Part shown: positions 1-11,345 of the stretch, piece after piece
How positions within the stretch are numbered: the stretch's first letter is position 1
Layout of the letters: each line of letters starts with the position of its first letter
Origin: Ligula intestinalis
Taxonomy: Eukaryota > Platyhelminthes > Cestoda > Diphyllobothriidea > Diphyllobothriidae
Length of the DNA: 64,000 nucleotides
Direction: 5' to 3'
Assembly: GCA_036362985.1 (NCBI GenBank)
Contig: JAYGXS010000003.1
Span: 30,644,246-30,708,245, forward strand
Translations under genes and position numbers: made by a program
Notes under the pieces: generated by a model
The model's input: the letters and a program-made list of their open reading frames with translations, nothing else
The model's database searches: none
What the model was told of the DNA's origin: nothing

Positions 1-529
1 ACATGGCCCATTTTCATACGTGACATCAGAATCTGGCCGGTGGCTGTCCTTGTGTCCTCGCGTGTCGGCCCTTTGAAGGTCGCGTTCTTCTACAATTCTG
101 CCTGTCTCCGCTGGCATTTGGACTTCCCTTGTTCTTGTAACCTCAGCACGGGTCGAGTGATGACTCGTGTGCTGGTCTGTTCTAACAGGTATCCTTACTG
201 CACCTTTTACTAGAGAACATTTCGACGCATTGCTTAGCACCGATGGGCGCATGACCGTCCTCCTCTTTGTGTTGAGAGCCAGTCCGCATTGGACTTAGTC
301 AGAGCCACATTACTCCGTGTTCTCTGGAAGGTCCGTTTCCATTTCGTATTGAGCACACACTCACTTGAACATAGATCGTGTAGATTGGACTTTTGAGTCG
401 AATTCTAATCGCTGGACATTGAGTCGTGGTCTCGATGTCTGGCCATTCCTCGTGGTACGCGTACATCAACACAGCGGACAGCATGACAGTGAAGAGGGTG
501 GTATGGAGAACACGTTTAACTGTCGGGTT
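1..529. other. No recognised feature
   Basis: I see no coding region, repeat partner or RNA signal here. Short open frames in this stretch have no recognisable protein similarity. Confidence 0.5.
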
Positions 530-983
530 CTGTGGAAGCCTGCCGCCGTTGACTCACGCTGTCTGCCTTTCTTCGCCGCGCACTTGGCAACCATTGCCAG
601 AAGCCGTACGCTCCCCCCTTCTCGCCGCAGCAAGCCCTGCACAAGCACCAGCCAATCGATGACCGCCTGTCCACCTGTTAGGCTACAATTTCACACTAAG
701 CCCATCCAACAAGCAAGGCGGCACTCACTCGGCTTTCCGCCTCGGCTCGAGGCGGACGCGACATTGCAGTGCTCTCTCACGGTCCTGATGGTCGAACTCA
801 AAGCCAGGCCGAGTCAACCACCTTGCTACCATCTATTCTCCTACTTGTTCTGCACAGAATATAACCTTTTCCTACTCTGGTTCTCCAAGACTTCTCTATC
901 ATCTCCTAAGGAACCGGGCCTGGAATATCACAGTAGTTAGGCTTTAGCCAGCTTAACCTTAACGCCTTTGCGATAAGTGCACC
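530..983 (+). repeat. LTR-like dispersed repeat, relative of 7437-7829
   Basis: This block matches 7437-7829 almost end to end. Both share a 5' part with gactcacgctgtctgccttt, a middle with caagcccatccaacaagcaa-like text, and a 3' end built from a ctggaa..tcgcagtagttaggcttta segment and a terminal ttgcgataa. The same 3' layout is recognisable in the repeats at 2226-2575 and 9690-10250. I infer they are solo or partial LTRs of one gypsy superfamily. The 191-codon open frame at 365-940 crosses the repeat boundary and is not treated as a gene. Confidence 0.6.
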
Positions 984-1739
984 CGACAGTGTCTCGATGG
1001 CAATCCCGCGCCATTGCTGCATTAGTTGATTAGCGTACCTTATCCTGGCATACGGATGTAGGTCTGAAGGTCATAGCAGCTAACAACTTAATGCTCCTTC
1101 ATTATGTGAAGTGCTCTGCACACCTGCATCACTGCTCAACCCTCCAGACGCGATCGCGAATCACAACATGAAAAGTCTTTGTCAGATTGACGCGAAACAT
1201 TTATTGTCTTGCGGTAGACGAACGTGTGAATATCATCTCGGTACTTGCATTTCTTTTGAGAAAATTGCATTGTATTTCAGGCGAGAGTTCCTGTTTCAGG
1301 TGGTCGTTGAAACTGATTAGAAGGATGTGGATGAGGATTTCCAGACATTTTTTGAAGCCTGATAACTCTGTGAATATCACAAACTTACCGGCTACCTTTT
1401 GCTTTTAGAGGTGGATGATGATCATGCCCTTGAACTCCAAATGAGCTCGCCCCGGGCACAGCATCTTCTGGTCGATTTGTTTACTAGCCAGGCATCGCCG
1501 CACTAGAAGATGTTGGCCGCGACCATGTCGGAGCCTGCCGTATGAGTTTGACCATCGATCTCGACAAGGTCCACCGTGTATTCCACAGTAAGACGGGACA
1601 GGGACAATGATTTCTTGGTAAATTAATTTTCAGTTCTAGTTGACTAGTGTTGCATCGGCTGCTCTCTCTCTCTCTTCACTCATCCGTCCAAACTCATTTT
1701 TTAAGTGACAGTCCAGAATACCGAGAGCGAAATTGAACA
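984..1739. other. No recognised gene; short CT tract
   Basis: Nothing coding is recognised. A short (CT)n run lies near 1660-1675. Confidence 0.45.
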
Positions 1740-1850
1740 GAGGTAGCTGGTGTTGCGTCGGCCTGTTCCTACGTGTGCCACCATGCCCCCGCATGCTCGG
1801 CATGTACGATGGGAGCGCAACCCACATAACGTCTACTTCGTCCTGATCTC
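1740..1850 (+). repeat. Dispersed repeat R3, copy 1
   Basis: About 100 bp that matches 39565-39680 in the same orientation. Shared landmarks are a gtgccacca block, a tcggcat block and gatgggagcgcaaccc / tatgggagcgcaaccc. The family is not identified, and only this core is shared. Confidence 0.5.
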
Positions 1851-1885
1851 GCCCCTGGTTGATCCAAACCATCCAGTGCGGGGGG

Positions 1886-1940
1886 TATTAGTAGTGGCTG
1901 TACTATTAGTACTATTGTTAGTAGTAGTAGTAGTAGTAGC
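1886..1940 (+). repeat. (GTA)n microsatellite
   Basis: An imperfect then perfect gta trinucleotide array, cleanest at about 1917-1939. Confidence 0.85.
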
Positions 1941-2146
1941 ACGTGAAATAATACTAACGCCGCCCAATGCTCACGCAGTCTGGCACATGACGTAAGTCGT
2001 CCTTCGCGTCTAGCGGACTATCGTAAGTGTGCAAAACTATGATAATAAACAAAATCCAAAATCAAAATCCAAGCGAGTTCAACTGTGCATACGGTGTGGA
2101 CCACGATATGAACGTCGCTCGTGACCATCGAAAGGACGGCGTAATG

Positions 2147-2215
2147 TAGTGACTCACTCCACATGGGCGAGCATGTCCGAAGCCTTGCTGCCGCTGACGA
2201 GTACTTCTGCACTTA
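2147..2215 (+). repeat. Short repeat shared with 9381-9445
   Basis: gtgactcactccacat followed by ggcgarcatgtccgaag occurs here and at about 9381. In both places it lies upstream of an LTR-like block, so it is probably part of the same larger composite repeat. Confidence 0.45.
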
Positions 2216-2225
2216 GGCCACCTCG

Positions 2226-2575
2226 GCAAGAGCCAATCAGGCCCCTCAAAGGCTAACCTCTCTCAGTGGCAAATAGGACGCATGCACGTCTTGGTCGATG
2301 CAGTCTTTCCGGCCAATAACCTTTGAAGCAACCAGACAATGCCCGTTCTCGTTGTTGCTGCTGCTGCTGCTGAAAACCGCACTTGGACTGCGGCTGGCTC
2401 TCCTGCCGGTTGTAGGCTAACCAAGTCAGACTTCCTCTATCTATTCTCCTCTCCTTGTGTACACAATACATTCTTCCCTCTCCTCTGGCCTTTAACGACT
2501 TCTACCCTGAACTAAGTAACCATGGTCTGAAGATCGCAGATGCATGGTTTAACTCACTTAACCCCCTGCGGTAGT
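2226..2575 (+). repeat. LTR-like repeat R1 (3' portion)
   Basis: Closely matches the reverse complement of 12381-12705 and the end of 9690-10250. Shared marks are aataggacgcatg, a ccggccaataa element, a (CTG)n run at about 2353-2372, ctggctctcctg, a tgtacacaa-centred pyrimidine-rich tract, and the 3' end ggtctgaagatcgcag with a tttaactcacttaa segment. I infer a partial gypsy-type LTR from its relation to 9690-10250, whose start resembles sequence just past a gypsy pol end at 6645. It has no coding potential. Confidence 0.6.
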
Positions 2576-3387
2576 AATACTAGGATATATTGCCAATACA
2601 AGCGTTCATGCGAATCCCTTACTGCTAGGAGGGTTATCCTAGTTACCAACAGTCTTTACCTCAACTCTGTAGGATACAGATAACCCATTTCGAATTACGA
2701 CCTCCACAAGAACTCAAGGAGAGGATGGTTTATTAGGGATCGAATAAATATTTTAAAAAATAGATATACGCTGGATACAATGCAAATCACTGGGGAAGAA
2801 TTATGTCCTACTATGTATATGTACTGACTGCATAGAATCACAGCGAAGTAATCATACAGGATCTGCAGGTGTCAAGGCGGATGAAGGAAAAAGTTAAGTA
2901 AAATTGTACAACAAGGAAATCACATTACATACATGGATCCCACAACAACACAGGAACTAGAGAGGAGGGACGAAGATATGACAGAGGCAAATGTGGAGCG
3001 GTGGGGAGGTAGAAAGCAAAGGCGGGTCGAAGAAATGGGGTATTGGGGATCATCCGTCCTGGGGAGTTCCACCGGTGCAGCAGAATAAATGACGCACAAG
3101 TCTAGCTGCCCTCCGTCTCTACTTGTGCCGTGGCTAAAAGGAAGGAGAACTGGAGTCAAGCAAGGGAAGTCTGTTGCCTCAAAAAAAGATAAATTTTCGG
3201 CACGAAATAACCTAACCTTTCAGTGGTCAGAGGCAGCACTGGCGGTAGCACCTTTGCCGTAGACACCTCTTCTAGAACTGGATAAGAAATAAGTGTTGGA
3301 TAAAGTGAAGTACTGCCGATACGGATCCAATCTGATAAAAAAATGCACGAAAAGTTTGCAGCATGTGGCTTGTCAATGAGATCTTAC
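2576..3387. other. No recognised feature
   Basis: No repeat partner was found in the window. 3272-3387 is the open read-through of the exon described next, lying beyond its probable splice donor. Confidence 0.45.
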
Positions 3388-4833
3388 CTGGTGCCCGAGT
3401 CAACGCATCACCCGCAGCCGTCTCTGGATGTTCCAATTCAACCAGTTGAGTGTTCGAAATCGAATACGGAACAGGTTGAATTGCGAAATTGTGGTTATCA
3501 ACGTAGCTGGCCACTTCTGATTGTGTAGAATCGCGAGTGGCCACCTGCAGTTGAATAACGGTATCCTCCAGAGACGGCGTGGTTTGTACGGCCGTTTTCT
3601 CTAGAATTGTTGGCGGCCACGGCCAATCAAAAATCGAGGAACTCACATCCTGGGAGGTGTCGTCATCCCTTTTCATGGGTTCGGGCTGCCAACGAATCAG
3701 CATCAACACCCCCAATGGACGCCCGGGAACATGATGATGTAAAGTTTCGGTCTGCAAACGTGAGGTTACCCGTCGCTTTGGGACTGGCTTGCGTGGCCTT
3801 TCAAGCTGCGGGCTTGAAATATCCCGGAGGTGGTAGGAGCAGCTACAGGGAGTAGGTATTTCCGACTGCATGTCCTCTTCTTTCACCCCGATCTCCGCAT
3901 CGTCCACCAAAGTGCGCCACTGCCCTTCGCCTGCCCCTCCTCATTCTCCATTTCATCCACATAGGGCTCCTCTACTTTCTCAAGGTGCTCCTCTTCGTCC
4001 TCCATATACGCTGTCTCCTCCACCTTTTGCTCTTCCTCTTCCTTCAACTTCCCCCTCTGATCCACATCCTGTATTTCCTCGTCCTCGGCATCATCCGTCT
4101 CCTCCTCTTCCTCTTTCTCATCAACAAACTTCACCTCCTCCATTTCTTGCCCATCGTAGTCGTAACCTTTGTTGACGGCGGTGACGATGTTTGTGTGGTG
4201 AATAGAGCTGCGACTGCTACAAATAAGACTGTGGATGCTGCTGATCGCACTGATACTCGTGGCTGCACCCATACTGGAGATGACACCTCTGTCGTCCTGG
4301 TTTCCATCTCCAAATTCACTGATATCCATATCCCAAGTCTCGTCCAAAGCTTGCTCCTTCTCGTCTTTAACAAGCGTCTCCTCTTCCTCCACATCCCCCC
4401 TCTCATCCACATCGTGCTCTTTCTCTTTCTTCATATCCCCCGTCTCATCTACATCCTTCCCCTCGTCCACCTCCTGTTCATCGTAGTCGTCCTCATTGCT
4501 GACAGTGGTTTGGCGAATAGGTTTGCGGCTGCTATTAATAAGACTGTGGATGCTGCTGATCGCACTGATACTCGTTACTTCATCTACGCTGGAGCTGACA
4601 TCTCTGTCGTCCTGGTTCCAATCTCCACATTGACTGGCATGTCTACTGCTGCTGCTGCTACCGGTGGTGGGGATGGGGGTGACGTTTGTGAAGGTGCTGG
4701 TGACGGTGCAATTAAGATCTGAGCTCGAAGAATTGGGCATAGAAGGGATGTCTGGATCAGAGAAGACGGAAATGTCCTCGGAGCAGAAGCTGTCCTCTGT
4801 ACTTGAAGACTTCTGGGAGAGGGTGTGGGACAA
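3388..4833 (-). CDS. Hypothetical acidic, low-complexity protein (probable exon, one frame change)
   Basis: Two open frames on the minus strand, 4833-3883 and 3910-3272, overlap and together read as one very acidic protein rich in Glu, Asp and Ser. I recognise no domain. The first frame contains two related units, each with a TSISAISSIHSLI block followed by Glu/Asp-rich stretches, from an internal DNA duplication. A good splice donor (CAG|GTAAGAT) at 3388/3387 suggests the coding part ends there. A pyrimidine-rich stretch ending in CAG near 4807 could be an acceptor, so the start at 4833 is uncertain. The frame change at about 3935-3885 is either an indel or a very short (about 41-nt) intron. 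The opposite-strand open frame at 3985-4722 is a mirror of this biased composition. It could be a genuine exon of an unknown gene. Confidence 0.45.
4152..4640 (-). repeat. Internal tandem duplication within the acidic-protein exon
   Basis: Positions 4152-4330 and 4479-4640 are diverged direct copies, offset by about 316-327 bp. They share the segment running from catcgtagtcg to a ctgtcgtcctggtt block. The reading frame is kept in both copies. Confidence 0.8.
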
Positions 4834-5756
4834 GGTTGGGGTAGAGACACCTACAAGGCGAAAAGTGTATCAAAATATTAAGCAAAATAAGCGCTTTCCG
4901 TAGCTCAAATGATAATAATTTGAGAGGGCAGTGATATTAAACATATTTCGTTTTATCCAGTTAATATGCGTTGTAATTATGTTCTGACAACTTTAAAGAC
5001 GCTGAATAAGCACGTTGATTTTACCTGCAAACGACTTTGTTCTTAGTTAATAGTTTGTAGCTGTTGGGATGATTCTATCTTAGATTCTTTGATAGACTAC
5101 TTCGTATTCCACAAATGCAAAGACACTGTGTAAAGTCAGTAATATCAATTCGCCAAAATTTAGTTTTATAATTAGCATCTAACTGCACAAGCATCGTACT
5201 CGGTTGATGACAAAAGGACTGCTGCTCCAATGCAAAGCGTGATTGTGAACTACGATTTCGGACAAGCATACCCCCTGTGCATCCATATTACAATTTCTAA
5301 GCCCTTATTTAAAACTGTATCTACCTGTCTAGGTCCGAAAATATCCAGAAACCAGTATAAAGAAAGTGAAATTTAACAATTGCGTCACTTGCCTCTGCTG
5401 TGTGGGGAGGGTGGACACAACCCGACTGCATTTGGCAGGTGCAGGGGTCCAAAATAGTGAGCTAGTAATCGAAAGACAAAGAAAGTGAGGAAATCAAGTG
5501 AACTTGACATCGTTGAAGGCGTATGTGGCAGAGGCTTTGCTTTCAAACCCTAGCGGTATCGATTGAATGGTCAAAGTCGCCCAAAAAATCGATGCCTCCG
5601 CCCGTGAGGCGCGAATTTCTGTAAAAGACTGTCGTTGAACCAAAATCTACAGAAATACTACCGGTTTCGAAATGCCAATTAGAACACTGTGCTTTCAAGT
5701 TTTATTGAGGCTCTTGGTAGAGGGTTAACTGTATGATGGCCGTTCCAGAAAATCTA
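4834..5756. other. No recognised feature
   Basis: AT-rich at its left end. No coding region or repeat partner was recognised. Confidence 0.45.
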
Positions 5757-6519
5757 AACAAGAATTATCAACGAATTATCATAGAATTATCATAGTTTAA
5801 TTAACTATGTTTAATAAGCTTATTCAGTTCCCTGTAATTATGTCCGGAAGAGTGTTTGAATTGCAATTGTTTTATTAAAGAAACAGTTTTAATTACTTTT
5901 AAATACACATCCTTCCAGCCCCCTGTTAGCAGGACACGGGAACAGCAACGGGTCGTAATACGGGTGGTGTTGTGCTAAATTATAATGAAATTAAGTTTCA
6001 GAGTTAGGAAAAGTATCACAGTAAAGGTGTAGTTTATGGTTAGTTTTAGTTTTAGGCTTAGGAGAAAAATGAACATTTTGTCCACTACGGATGACATATA
6101 AAGCAACACACAGGAACGGTCAATGTATCTTGTGGCTTACACGTTGGAGGTCGATGGGGAGCCAGTTACTGTTGATGACGTGGACATCGTGGAAGAGATA
6201 GCAGATGAGATAGAGCGCCGGAGCAGAGGGGGAAGGGGGACCATCAGGCTTGTGGGATACGATGTAGTCCGGCCAGATAATAGAAGATAGAACGTATTCC
6301 AATGGTTATGAACTATTAGATAATATAAGGCATGGCAGGCTAGAGCGTTAGGGATATGTGAATTAAGTGTAGAAGGGGTAGAGTATGAGAAATGGGTAAG
6401 TGACTCCCAGACGAGTGCACTCCAGCTAAGAGTGGACCGGATTCCAGAGTCGCATTCTGGTTGGTGTAGTTTTAGTGGCCCTAGCAGCCACTTGGAACCC
6501 AAGACCAGCAGCAGACGCA

Positions 6520-6645
6520 TGACTTATCTAGCCTGCCTGTATGCCCACCGCCTCCTGGGGCTAGGCGCTAATTGTCATCGGCCCACGCTGTCATTGGCCC
6601 ACGTTAGTCTAGACATCAGCAGCCCCATTGGATCTGGAGGTCTGC
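6520..6645 (-). repeat. Putative start of a gypsy LTR
   Basis: Read on the minus strand this segment begins ggggctgctgatgtctagac and matches 9690-9850 for about 110 bp. It lies about 170 bp downstream of the gypsy pol end at 6817-7068, the position expected for the 3' LTR. This is the main reason for calling the R1 family LTR-derived; the link is inference. Confidence 0.4.
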
Positions 6646-6816
6646 AACAGGCCGTAGGTCGCCTGCTCCGGGAGTGTCTGAGAATAAGCATTCACCACCT
6701 TAAGGTCCTTTTGTGACTTGGCCTTGGGAGGTCTTTGACCAGTTGGTCAGACACGTCGGTGACCTTAATCGGAGGTTGGACATCGTCTAGCACGCATGGA
6801 CTGGTAAGCACGAAAG

Positions 6817-7068
6817 CTAGGCACTCAATTCATGCTCCAGAGGCATGTGAGCAAAGCCTGGCTTAGCATAAGAGGTCACTACAGTCTCGTCCGGCGTAAT
6901 TTCCCGGACAGCAGCTTTCAGGTGATTCACGCCCAAGGCCTCCTGGCATGTTCCATGGTGGATGCGGAACGTCTTTGTGCCTCGAGAGAAAACCCGGAAA
7001 GGGCCATCGTAGGGACGTTCTAGCGGACGGGGACTCAATCGGAGATGGACGCGAGAGCGAATGGCCAA
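6817..7068 (-). pseudogene. Ty3/gypsy pol C-terminus (after the integrase core), fragment
   Basis: The minus-strand frame carries the typical end of flatworm gypsy polyproteins: a YDGPFRVFSRGTKTFRIHHG block followed by a VNHLKAAV-type motif that normally reads as VDRLKPA. This is the SH3-like tail that follows the integrase catalytic core. The integrase core and RT are absent, so only the last roughly 80 codons survive. A diverged copy of the same segment sits at 14496-14640 in R2 copy 2. A Metaviridae-type LTR element is the only origin I consider likely. Confidence 0.75.
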
Positions 7069-7436
7069 GTCTATTTCGAAATAAGGCCTATGACAGCCGG
7101 ATTCACGCCACCCTAACTACCCCAACCCCGCACAACGAAAGTATTTTTTTCCGATAAAGCTTTCGAGGGACTAAGACCCATGGGAATGGTGAGACTGGGA
7201 ACGTACTGCCTTCCACACATTCACAAATTATAACTACCGAATTTCCGAATGGTGGATATCAGAAATTCGCTTTGTCACGCCATTGCAAAATGACTGGCAC
7301 TAAAGTAAAAGCCACCTCACAGTTGTCCATAGGCACGAAGATCGAAAGACACTTTTGAATTTTTGAGGCTATCAAGAATACGAACGTTGACGAAAGAATA
7401 ATGCAGTCAGTAGATGTGGCCTCATTTTTAACTTGT

Positions 7437-7829
7437 CGGAGCCTGCCGCTGTTGACTCACGCTGTCTGCCTTTCTTCGCCACGGCAAGCCTTGCACAAGC
7501 GCCAGCCAATCAATGATCGCCTGTCCAACTTATTGGCTACGACATCACACCAAGCCCATCCAACAAGCAAGGCGGAACACAATCGGCATTTCGCCAAGGT
7601 GCGCGGCGGACGCGAGGCTGCGGCTCTCCCTCTCTCTCTCGCTCCTCATGGTCCAACTCCATTCCAGGCCGGGTCATCCCTTCTGCTAACTCTTTTCCTA
7701 TTTATTCTGTACAGAATACAATCTTCTTCTACCTTTGCCTCTACGACTTCTATCTTCTCTAAGGAACTGGGCCTGGAAGATCGCAGTAGTTAGGCTTTAA
7801 CCGGCGTAGCCTTAACTCCTTTGCGATAA
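7437..7829 (+). repeat. LTR-like insertion inside R2 copy 1
   Basis: R2 copy 2 runs uninterrupted through the equivalent site (about 15090), whereas copy 1 has this block, which matches 530-983. It therefore inserted after the two R2 copies separated, or was lost precisely from the other. Its 3' end is ttgcgataa. Confidence 0.65.
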
Positions 7830-8659
7830 ACCAAGGTTTTTCGAAGAGAAACAATAAATTAGCCACGTGATTCTGTACGGGAAGCAAACTCCCAACTATG
7901 GGTGAGGGTGGGGGCTTTAAAATAAGTACTAACGCGATATTAACCAAATGCCAAGTTTCTCTGCAACGGCCAACTCTACAAGCAAATCGACGGAATGATA
8001 ACGGGTTCATCACTTGCAGCATTTAGTGCGGGCATTCAGTGGTCCGCGCTCAGCGCTATTGCACTACTTCATCTTATGTTCGCTCTTTGAGTGCTTGCAC
8101 GCGACAAAATCTCCCGCACGTTTTGTGTCAATCGCTGCGAGAGGCCCACATTGTCCTGTCCATCTCAGGGGCCCGGACAACTCGTCAATTGAGACGCGCG
8201 TAAGCTCGAACCAATCGAGGCGCGCCGTTTCATTTGATTGGCTGCAGGCGACAAAGGAACTTCCCGGGGTCAAGTCTTTCCAGCAGCAGGCACCCACACT
8301 GTTACAACTTGTCTGATTACACGTCTGGTTGCTACCGTAAGGCAGATCCTTTGCAAAGCTCATTTTCTCGCAGTAAATTCTGTTCCAGCCTACTCTTTCT
8401 TCCCTTACTTCGGATTTTGGAAACCTTCGTTTAGCGGACATCACCACCTTCGACACGCAACTTCAAAGAAATTAGTCTCAAATATACTATTAAGGACCTC
8501 GATACGTGGACAAGGCCCTTTACCTAACAAGGCGAAGCACTGATATCGATGGTCTAATTTATTATTTTAACAAGGTCCATTCTTCATCAAAGTTTGCTGC
8601 AGAAAAGAAAGTGAACTAGGAATTTGCATTTATATCTATCCTACTACACTGACAATGAT

Positions 8660-8830
8660 CCCGTAGCGCGGTGGTTAAAGCGTTGTACTTCCAGCTAAGA
8701 AGGGATCACCAGCCCTGGAACGAAGTATGGCTGACTGATGACGCCCAATATGCTCGAAATGGCAATTCCGGTCCCCTTTACTTTGTTGGCCATGTTATGC
8801 TGCCTATAAGAGAATGGTTCTATGCAGCAA
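8660..8830 (+). repeat. SINE-like element with tRNA-like head
   Basis: tagcgcggtggttaaagcg resembles a pol III A box. It is followed by a core shared with 16318-16490 and 40840-40995: a ctgactgatg/ctggctgatg block, an aataagccagaaa-like block, and a cccctttactttgt / tcccttgtctttgt block ahead of a gccatgtt tail. No clear B box remains here. Because it is at the same place in both R2 copies, it predates their separation. Confidence 0.5.
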
Positions 8831-9380
8831 AAGATTCTGGTGCAGTAAACCTGGACGAAAAATAGAATACTTTTGAAAGTCTTGTCCCTTCTTCATCCAA
8901 AATTAAAATAATTTCTACTTCCAGAGAACACTCGCTGTCCTGCGTTTCTGTTCTTCGACACTGCTAACATAATTTCGCCAGCTATTGCGGTAGCTGCATT
9001 AACGTTCGCTGTTCTCAATTGACTGCCCGACGCCCGACTGTTGAAAACCTTCATCAAAGCGGGAATCGGGCTTATGAACCTCTTGTTGCATTTATGCCAG
9101 AGTGAACTCCAAGCCCAATGGGATGAGTGAGTTCCGTTAGAAATCGGTGAACATTAACTGAGTTTCTGTGAGAATCTCCAAGGAAACGAATCCTGATTGA
9201 ACAATGGAATTCTCGGTAGAAATCTGGGGTTATCAGTCAGTCCCAGTTTTCGACTTAGGCACTTTCGAGGCCCTACCTACTCACAGCCATGGGGGAACAC
9301 TACACCTAAAAGTTGACCGAGTCTGGCGCTCAATAACTCTGAGTCATTTAGGTTGCAGTGTCTGAGTTGCGTATAGGCCT

Positions 9381-9689
9381 ATGGTGACTCACTCCACATA
9401 GGCGAACATGTCCGAAGGCCTATTGCAGGTAACGCGTACGTCTATAGGAGTAAGGCTACGAAGGTAAACCCTACCAGCTACAATCATTCAGGCCCTGGTT
9501 TCTTAGGAGATAGGAGAGAAGACGGTGGAAAGGCGAGAGTAGAAGGAAGAGTTTATTGTGTACATAGGACGGAGAATAGATGGAAAGAGTGTTGACGCGC
9601 GAATGCCCGCAGTCCGGCTGCTAGGGCATCGATTCCGGAGTGACTAGAGCCTCAGGAACCGCCAGCGAATGCTTTGTCCCGGGGGCCAA
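9381..9689 (+). repeat. Composite repeat remnants
   Basis: The first part matches 2147-2215. The part near 9480-9560 resembles the reverse complement of the pyrimidine-rich 3' section of R1 (ggagaatagatgg, gtttattgtgtaca), so a minus-oriented R1 fragment precedes the plus-oriented LTR-like block. Confidence 0.4.
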
Positions 9690-10250
9690 CGGGGCTGCTG
9701 ATGTCTAGACTAGCGCGTGCGCACGACCTTGAGGTTGGTTAACGCTGGCTAGCCTGTGCGCGTCGATCAAGGACAGTCAGCGCCTAGCCTAGCAGTGGGC
9801 GCGCAGGCAGGCTAAAGGCGCCATGCGTCAGCGATTGGTCTTGAGATGCAAATGCCTGCAACAAGGCCACTACACGTCCGCACTGGATGCGGCCTCTGCA
9901 ACAGCCAATGACAGATCTGCAAAGGCTGTTTTCTCCCGACAGCGAATAGGACGCATGTATGCCTTGATGGATGCAGTCTGTCCGGCCAATAAACTTTGAG
10001 GTAACCAGCCAATCCCCGTTCTCGCTGCCGCTTGCATGCCTGCTGCTAAAGCCACACTTGAACAGGGCTGGCTCTCCTGGCTAGTTTTATGCCATCCAAG
10101 TCAAATCGCTGTCCATATATTTTCCTTTCCCTCGTGTACACAACATACTCTTCCAAATACTCTGGCCTTTACAGACTTCTCCTCCACTAAATAACCATGG
10201 TCTGAAGATCGCAGTTGCTGGGTTTAACTCACTTAAACTTGTGCGATAGG
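9690..10250 (+). repeat. LTR-like repeat R1, most complete copy
   Basis: Starts ggggctgctgatgtctagac, as at 6645 (minus), and ends with ggtctgaagatcgcagttg and a gtttaactcacttaaa segment, as at 2226-2575 and 12381 (minus). At about 560 bp with no coding content it fits a solo LTR. It interrupts R2 copy 1 between 9380 and 10250. Flanking target duplications were not resolved. Confidence 0.5.
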
Positions 10251-10779
10251 CCTCCAATGCCTGGGATTCTCAACCCGCTAGAGATCACAGTTCTCGAGGT
10301 GCAAAATAGCACACGCGTACAGCCTCTTTGACGGCTCATCGCTGGTGCCCGAAAACTGCTACCATCCAACCAAATGGAAATTAGCTTTTCTTCACATGGC
10401 GTTTAATCACTCAATTCCACAAGATCCCAACGGACAGACGTGTACACTGATGCAGTGCATGCCGCACATTGGGGCTTCTGACAGGCTCTGACCATCTCTA
10501 CAGAATAAACCCTTCAAAATGGAACTGGGCCCGATAACTACATTTCGCCAATCACTCCAACTGTTTCGCCCTCACTTATCCATCTGTATCACTTGCCTTG
10601 TTAAAAGGGGTACTCTGCTAGTTAATTCGGAAAAGGACTGGACACGAATATAAGCAACCCCACACCACAGATGAACTTGTCCAGGAGGGAAGGGGGAGGT
10701 AAATACGCCCGGGCCCTAGCGTTATTTTTAACGCTTATCCTCCTTAAAAGAACTCAAACCTCTTCTGGCACTTAGCGCA

Positions 10780-11345
10780 TGGCAACCATTGCTATAGGCC
10801 ACTTATCTGCATCCTTTTTGCATCCGTAGAAGATGAACGGGGACTGGTAGCCTTTGACCACTGCTGCTTGGCGAGCATCCTTCGAGTTAAGTAAACCGAC
10901 TTCGTCTCAAATAAGACAGCCCGCGCTTGCTGCGACAGAATCCCAACGATATCCCCCATGTCCTTCAGGAAAGACGACTGAAGTTGTTTGGACGCGTGCT
11001 TTGTCGTGAACATCAGGAGGTCAGTGCTACTGCCCTCGACTTGAAAGCGTTACCTAATTGGAAACGTCAAAGGGTGGACCAACTCAAAACGTGGCTCGAC
11101 TCAGTCCCTCAGGACGTGGAAGTGGTTCTTGGACCTTCGGTATTCTGTCTCTGGTGCTGGAGAAGAGACTGAGTATGGCTCTCCAAATCTGCTGCCGACA
11201 ATCGTCGCACACCGTGTTGTTCTTGTACGCCGTTGTTGGACAACGTGAGTGGCCTTTGTCTCGCACCAGTAATTCCGGTGAGCGCAACGACCTTGGGGTC
11301 TACACGGATTGAGGCCACGAAAGGAAAGGCAGGCAACGGCCCACT
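10780..11345 (+). pseudogene. RTE-type LINE, 3' end of the RT ORF (fragment)
   Basis: The frame at 10927-11172 has the C-terminal signature of RTE reverse transcriptases: an RRLKLFGRVLCRE block (canonical LRWFGHV), WKRQRVDQLKTWLD (canonical RGGQLKTW), then a vlGPSvfclwcW..D segment. After 11172 the similarity goes on in another frame (decayed RRAW-type motif, then an end near 11320 ending in ggcaggcaacggcccacta). That same terminal segment recurs at 15600-15630. The catalytic RT core is missing. It is related in domain to the RTE piece at 53246-53869 but clearly diverged from it. Confidence 0.6.

Larger units (their letters stand above)
5757..10690 (+). repeat. Large dispersed repeat R2, copy 1
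   Basis: Collinear with R2 copy 2 (12815-17520) in direct orientation. Matching landmarks: caagaattatca (5757 / 12818), ctgttagcaggacacggga (about 5925 / 12943), a ttttgtccactacgg-TATA-like block (about 6075 / 14325), a gypsy pol scrap (about 6890 / 14496), gcacg..cgaaag runs (7330 / 14990), tgattctgtacgg (7870 / 15129), a SINE-like head (8660 / 16318), acgcccgactg (9030 / 16680), ccaacggacagacgtgt (10430 / 17293) and cttgtccag (10680 / 17512). The copies are clearly diverged. Copy 1 carries insertions at 7437-7829 and about 9381-10250. Apart from the pol scrap no coding capacity is evident. It may be a non-autonomous LTR element or an old segmental duplication. Confidence 0.7.

Noticed and set aside
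365..940. 191-codon plus-strand open frame
   Set aside because: It crosses into a dispersed LTR-like repeat (530-983) and has no recognisable protein similarity.
2353..2372. Coding polyglutamine or polyleucine tract
   Set aside because: The (CTG)n run belongs to the R1 repeat and recurs inverted at about 12590.
3985..4722. 245-codon plus-strand open frame rich in Leu and Val
   Set aside because: It is the antisense of the acidic-protein exon; the biased codons of that exon create it.
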